Shown here in pieces: positions 63,826 to 64,000 of a DNA stretch of 64,000 nucleotides. The notes below the pieces were generated by a model. It saw only the letters and a list, made by a program, of their open reading frames with translations, was not told the DNA's origin and searched no databases. Each line of letters begins with the position of its first letter. Position 1 is the first letter of the stretch. A program made the translations under genes and the position numbers. The stretch is from Pseudomonadota bacterium (GTDB lineage Bacteria; Bdellovibrionota; Bacteriovoracia; Bacteriovoracales; Bacteriovoracaceae). The DNA lies in assembly GCA_027487515.1 (NCBI GenBank), contig JAIYDL010000018.1, positions 186,001 through 250,000 of the forward strand, in the 5' to 3' direction.

Positions 63826-64000
63826 CTATTGTGGCAGGCCCTCGACAGATGGAGAGGGAGACGGAGAAGGAGGGGGAGTCGTTTCATCGGGAGCACCGAC
63901 GGTCAGGACTTTATCTGCGGTCGTGAGCTGAAGATCTTTCGTGGAGGGCCGGTATCCAATCTCTAAGACCTTGGCCACTTTCGGAAACTTGATCTGGGTT
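63826..64000 (-). CDS. C-terminal end of a gene cut by the window edge
   Basis: An open minus-strand frame enters from the right edge and stops at TAG (63826-63828). The visible 57 residues read TQIKFPKVAKVLEIGYRPST and end in a Pro-Ser-rich tail (ETTPPPSPSPSPSVEGLPQ). The tail suggests an exported or surface-linked protein. It was missed by the ORF track because it is partial. No family can be assigned. Confidence 0.6.
   Translation of the reverse strand, partial: TQIKFPKVAKVLEIGYRPSTKDLQLTTADKVLTVGAPDETTPPPSPSPSPSVEGLPQ

Overview
The window is dense bacterial chromosome from a Gram-negative organism. It holds about 60 protein genes, one tRNA gene, no rRNA, no CRISPR and no recognisable insertion sequence. 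By eye it is GC-rich. Export signals are abundant: many Sec signal peptides, lipoprotein signals and outer-membrane barrels ending in an aromatic residue. The load of secreted hydrolases is heavy: S8, two M13 and M6 proteases, patatin, PldA, a lytic transglycosylase and a lipase-like esterase. With FecR/TPR-barrel surface genes, this suggests a Bdellovibrionota-like or related deltaproteobacterial-grade lineage. That placement is inference; no rRNA or marker gene is present to settle it.

Layout. 1-8.8 kb: a truncated secreted gene, glutaminase plus MscS channel, a CzcA-type RND pump with its TolC-like partner but no adaptor gene, a secreted MetX-like hydrolase, and a tandem pair of related small membrane proteins. 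8.8-12.2 kb: an orphan two-PAS histidine kinase, a GNAT acetyltransferase and a YecM-DUF4269 fusion. 12.2-20.8 kb: an envelope cluster with FecR plus TPR/barrel protein, a 1003-residue lipoprotein, a regulator whose receiver lacks its phospho-acceptor, a secreted propeller-like protein and a four-repeat Cys protein. 21-30 kb: exonuclease, RadD-like helicase, lipoprotein, CIA30-like protein, RRM protein, alcohol dehydrogenase, exported KatG, tRNA-Arg and a secreted propeller. 30-34 kb: RlmG, then the most unusual locus: a 74-residue secreted peptide ending in CLACGLG, overlapping a DUF692/MNIO enzyme, with a Cys-rich exported protein and a Tat-type pirin next to it. 34-39.8 kb: LysR regulator, an apparently internally deleted protein, MarC and a subtilisin-like lipoprotein. 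40-52 kb: two same-length M13 peptidases flanking a barrel protein, a beta-lactamase-fold hydrolase and MltF, then patatin-barrel, PldA and an old yellow enzyme. 52-59 kb: methyltransferase, zincless Fpg with two tiny ORFs and a YegD-like Hsp70, a gene-poor stretch, M6 protease plus small barrel, and a zinc-finger Fpg. 59-64 kb: YehS, JmjC-like oxygenase, fatty acid desaturase, CAT-fold acetyltransferase, secreted esterase and a truncated gene.

The best candidate for an undescribed system is the MNIO locus at 31.1-32.6 kb. MNIO enzymes modify cysteines in short peptides. Here the only two cysteines of a secreted peptide sit at its extreme C terminus and the enzyme gene starts inside the peptide gene. 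Start codons were often moved inward from the ORF track where a Shine-Dalgarno sequence, signal peptide or family length favoured it; each case is stated.
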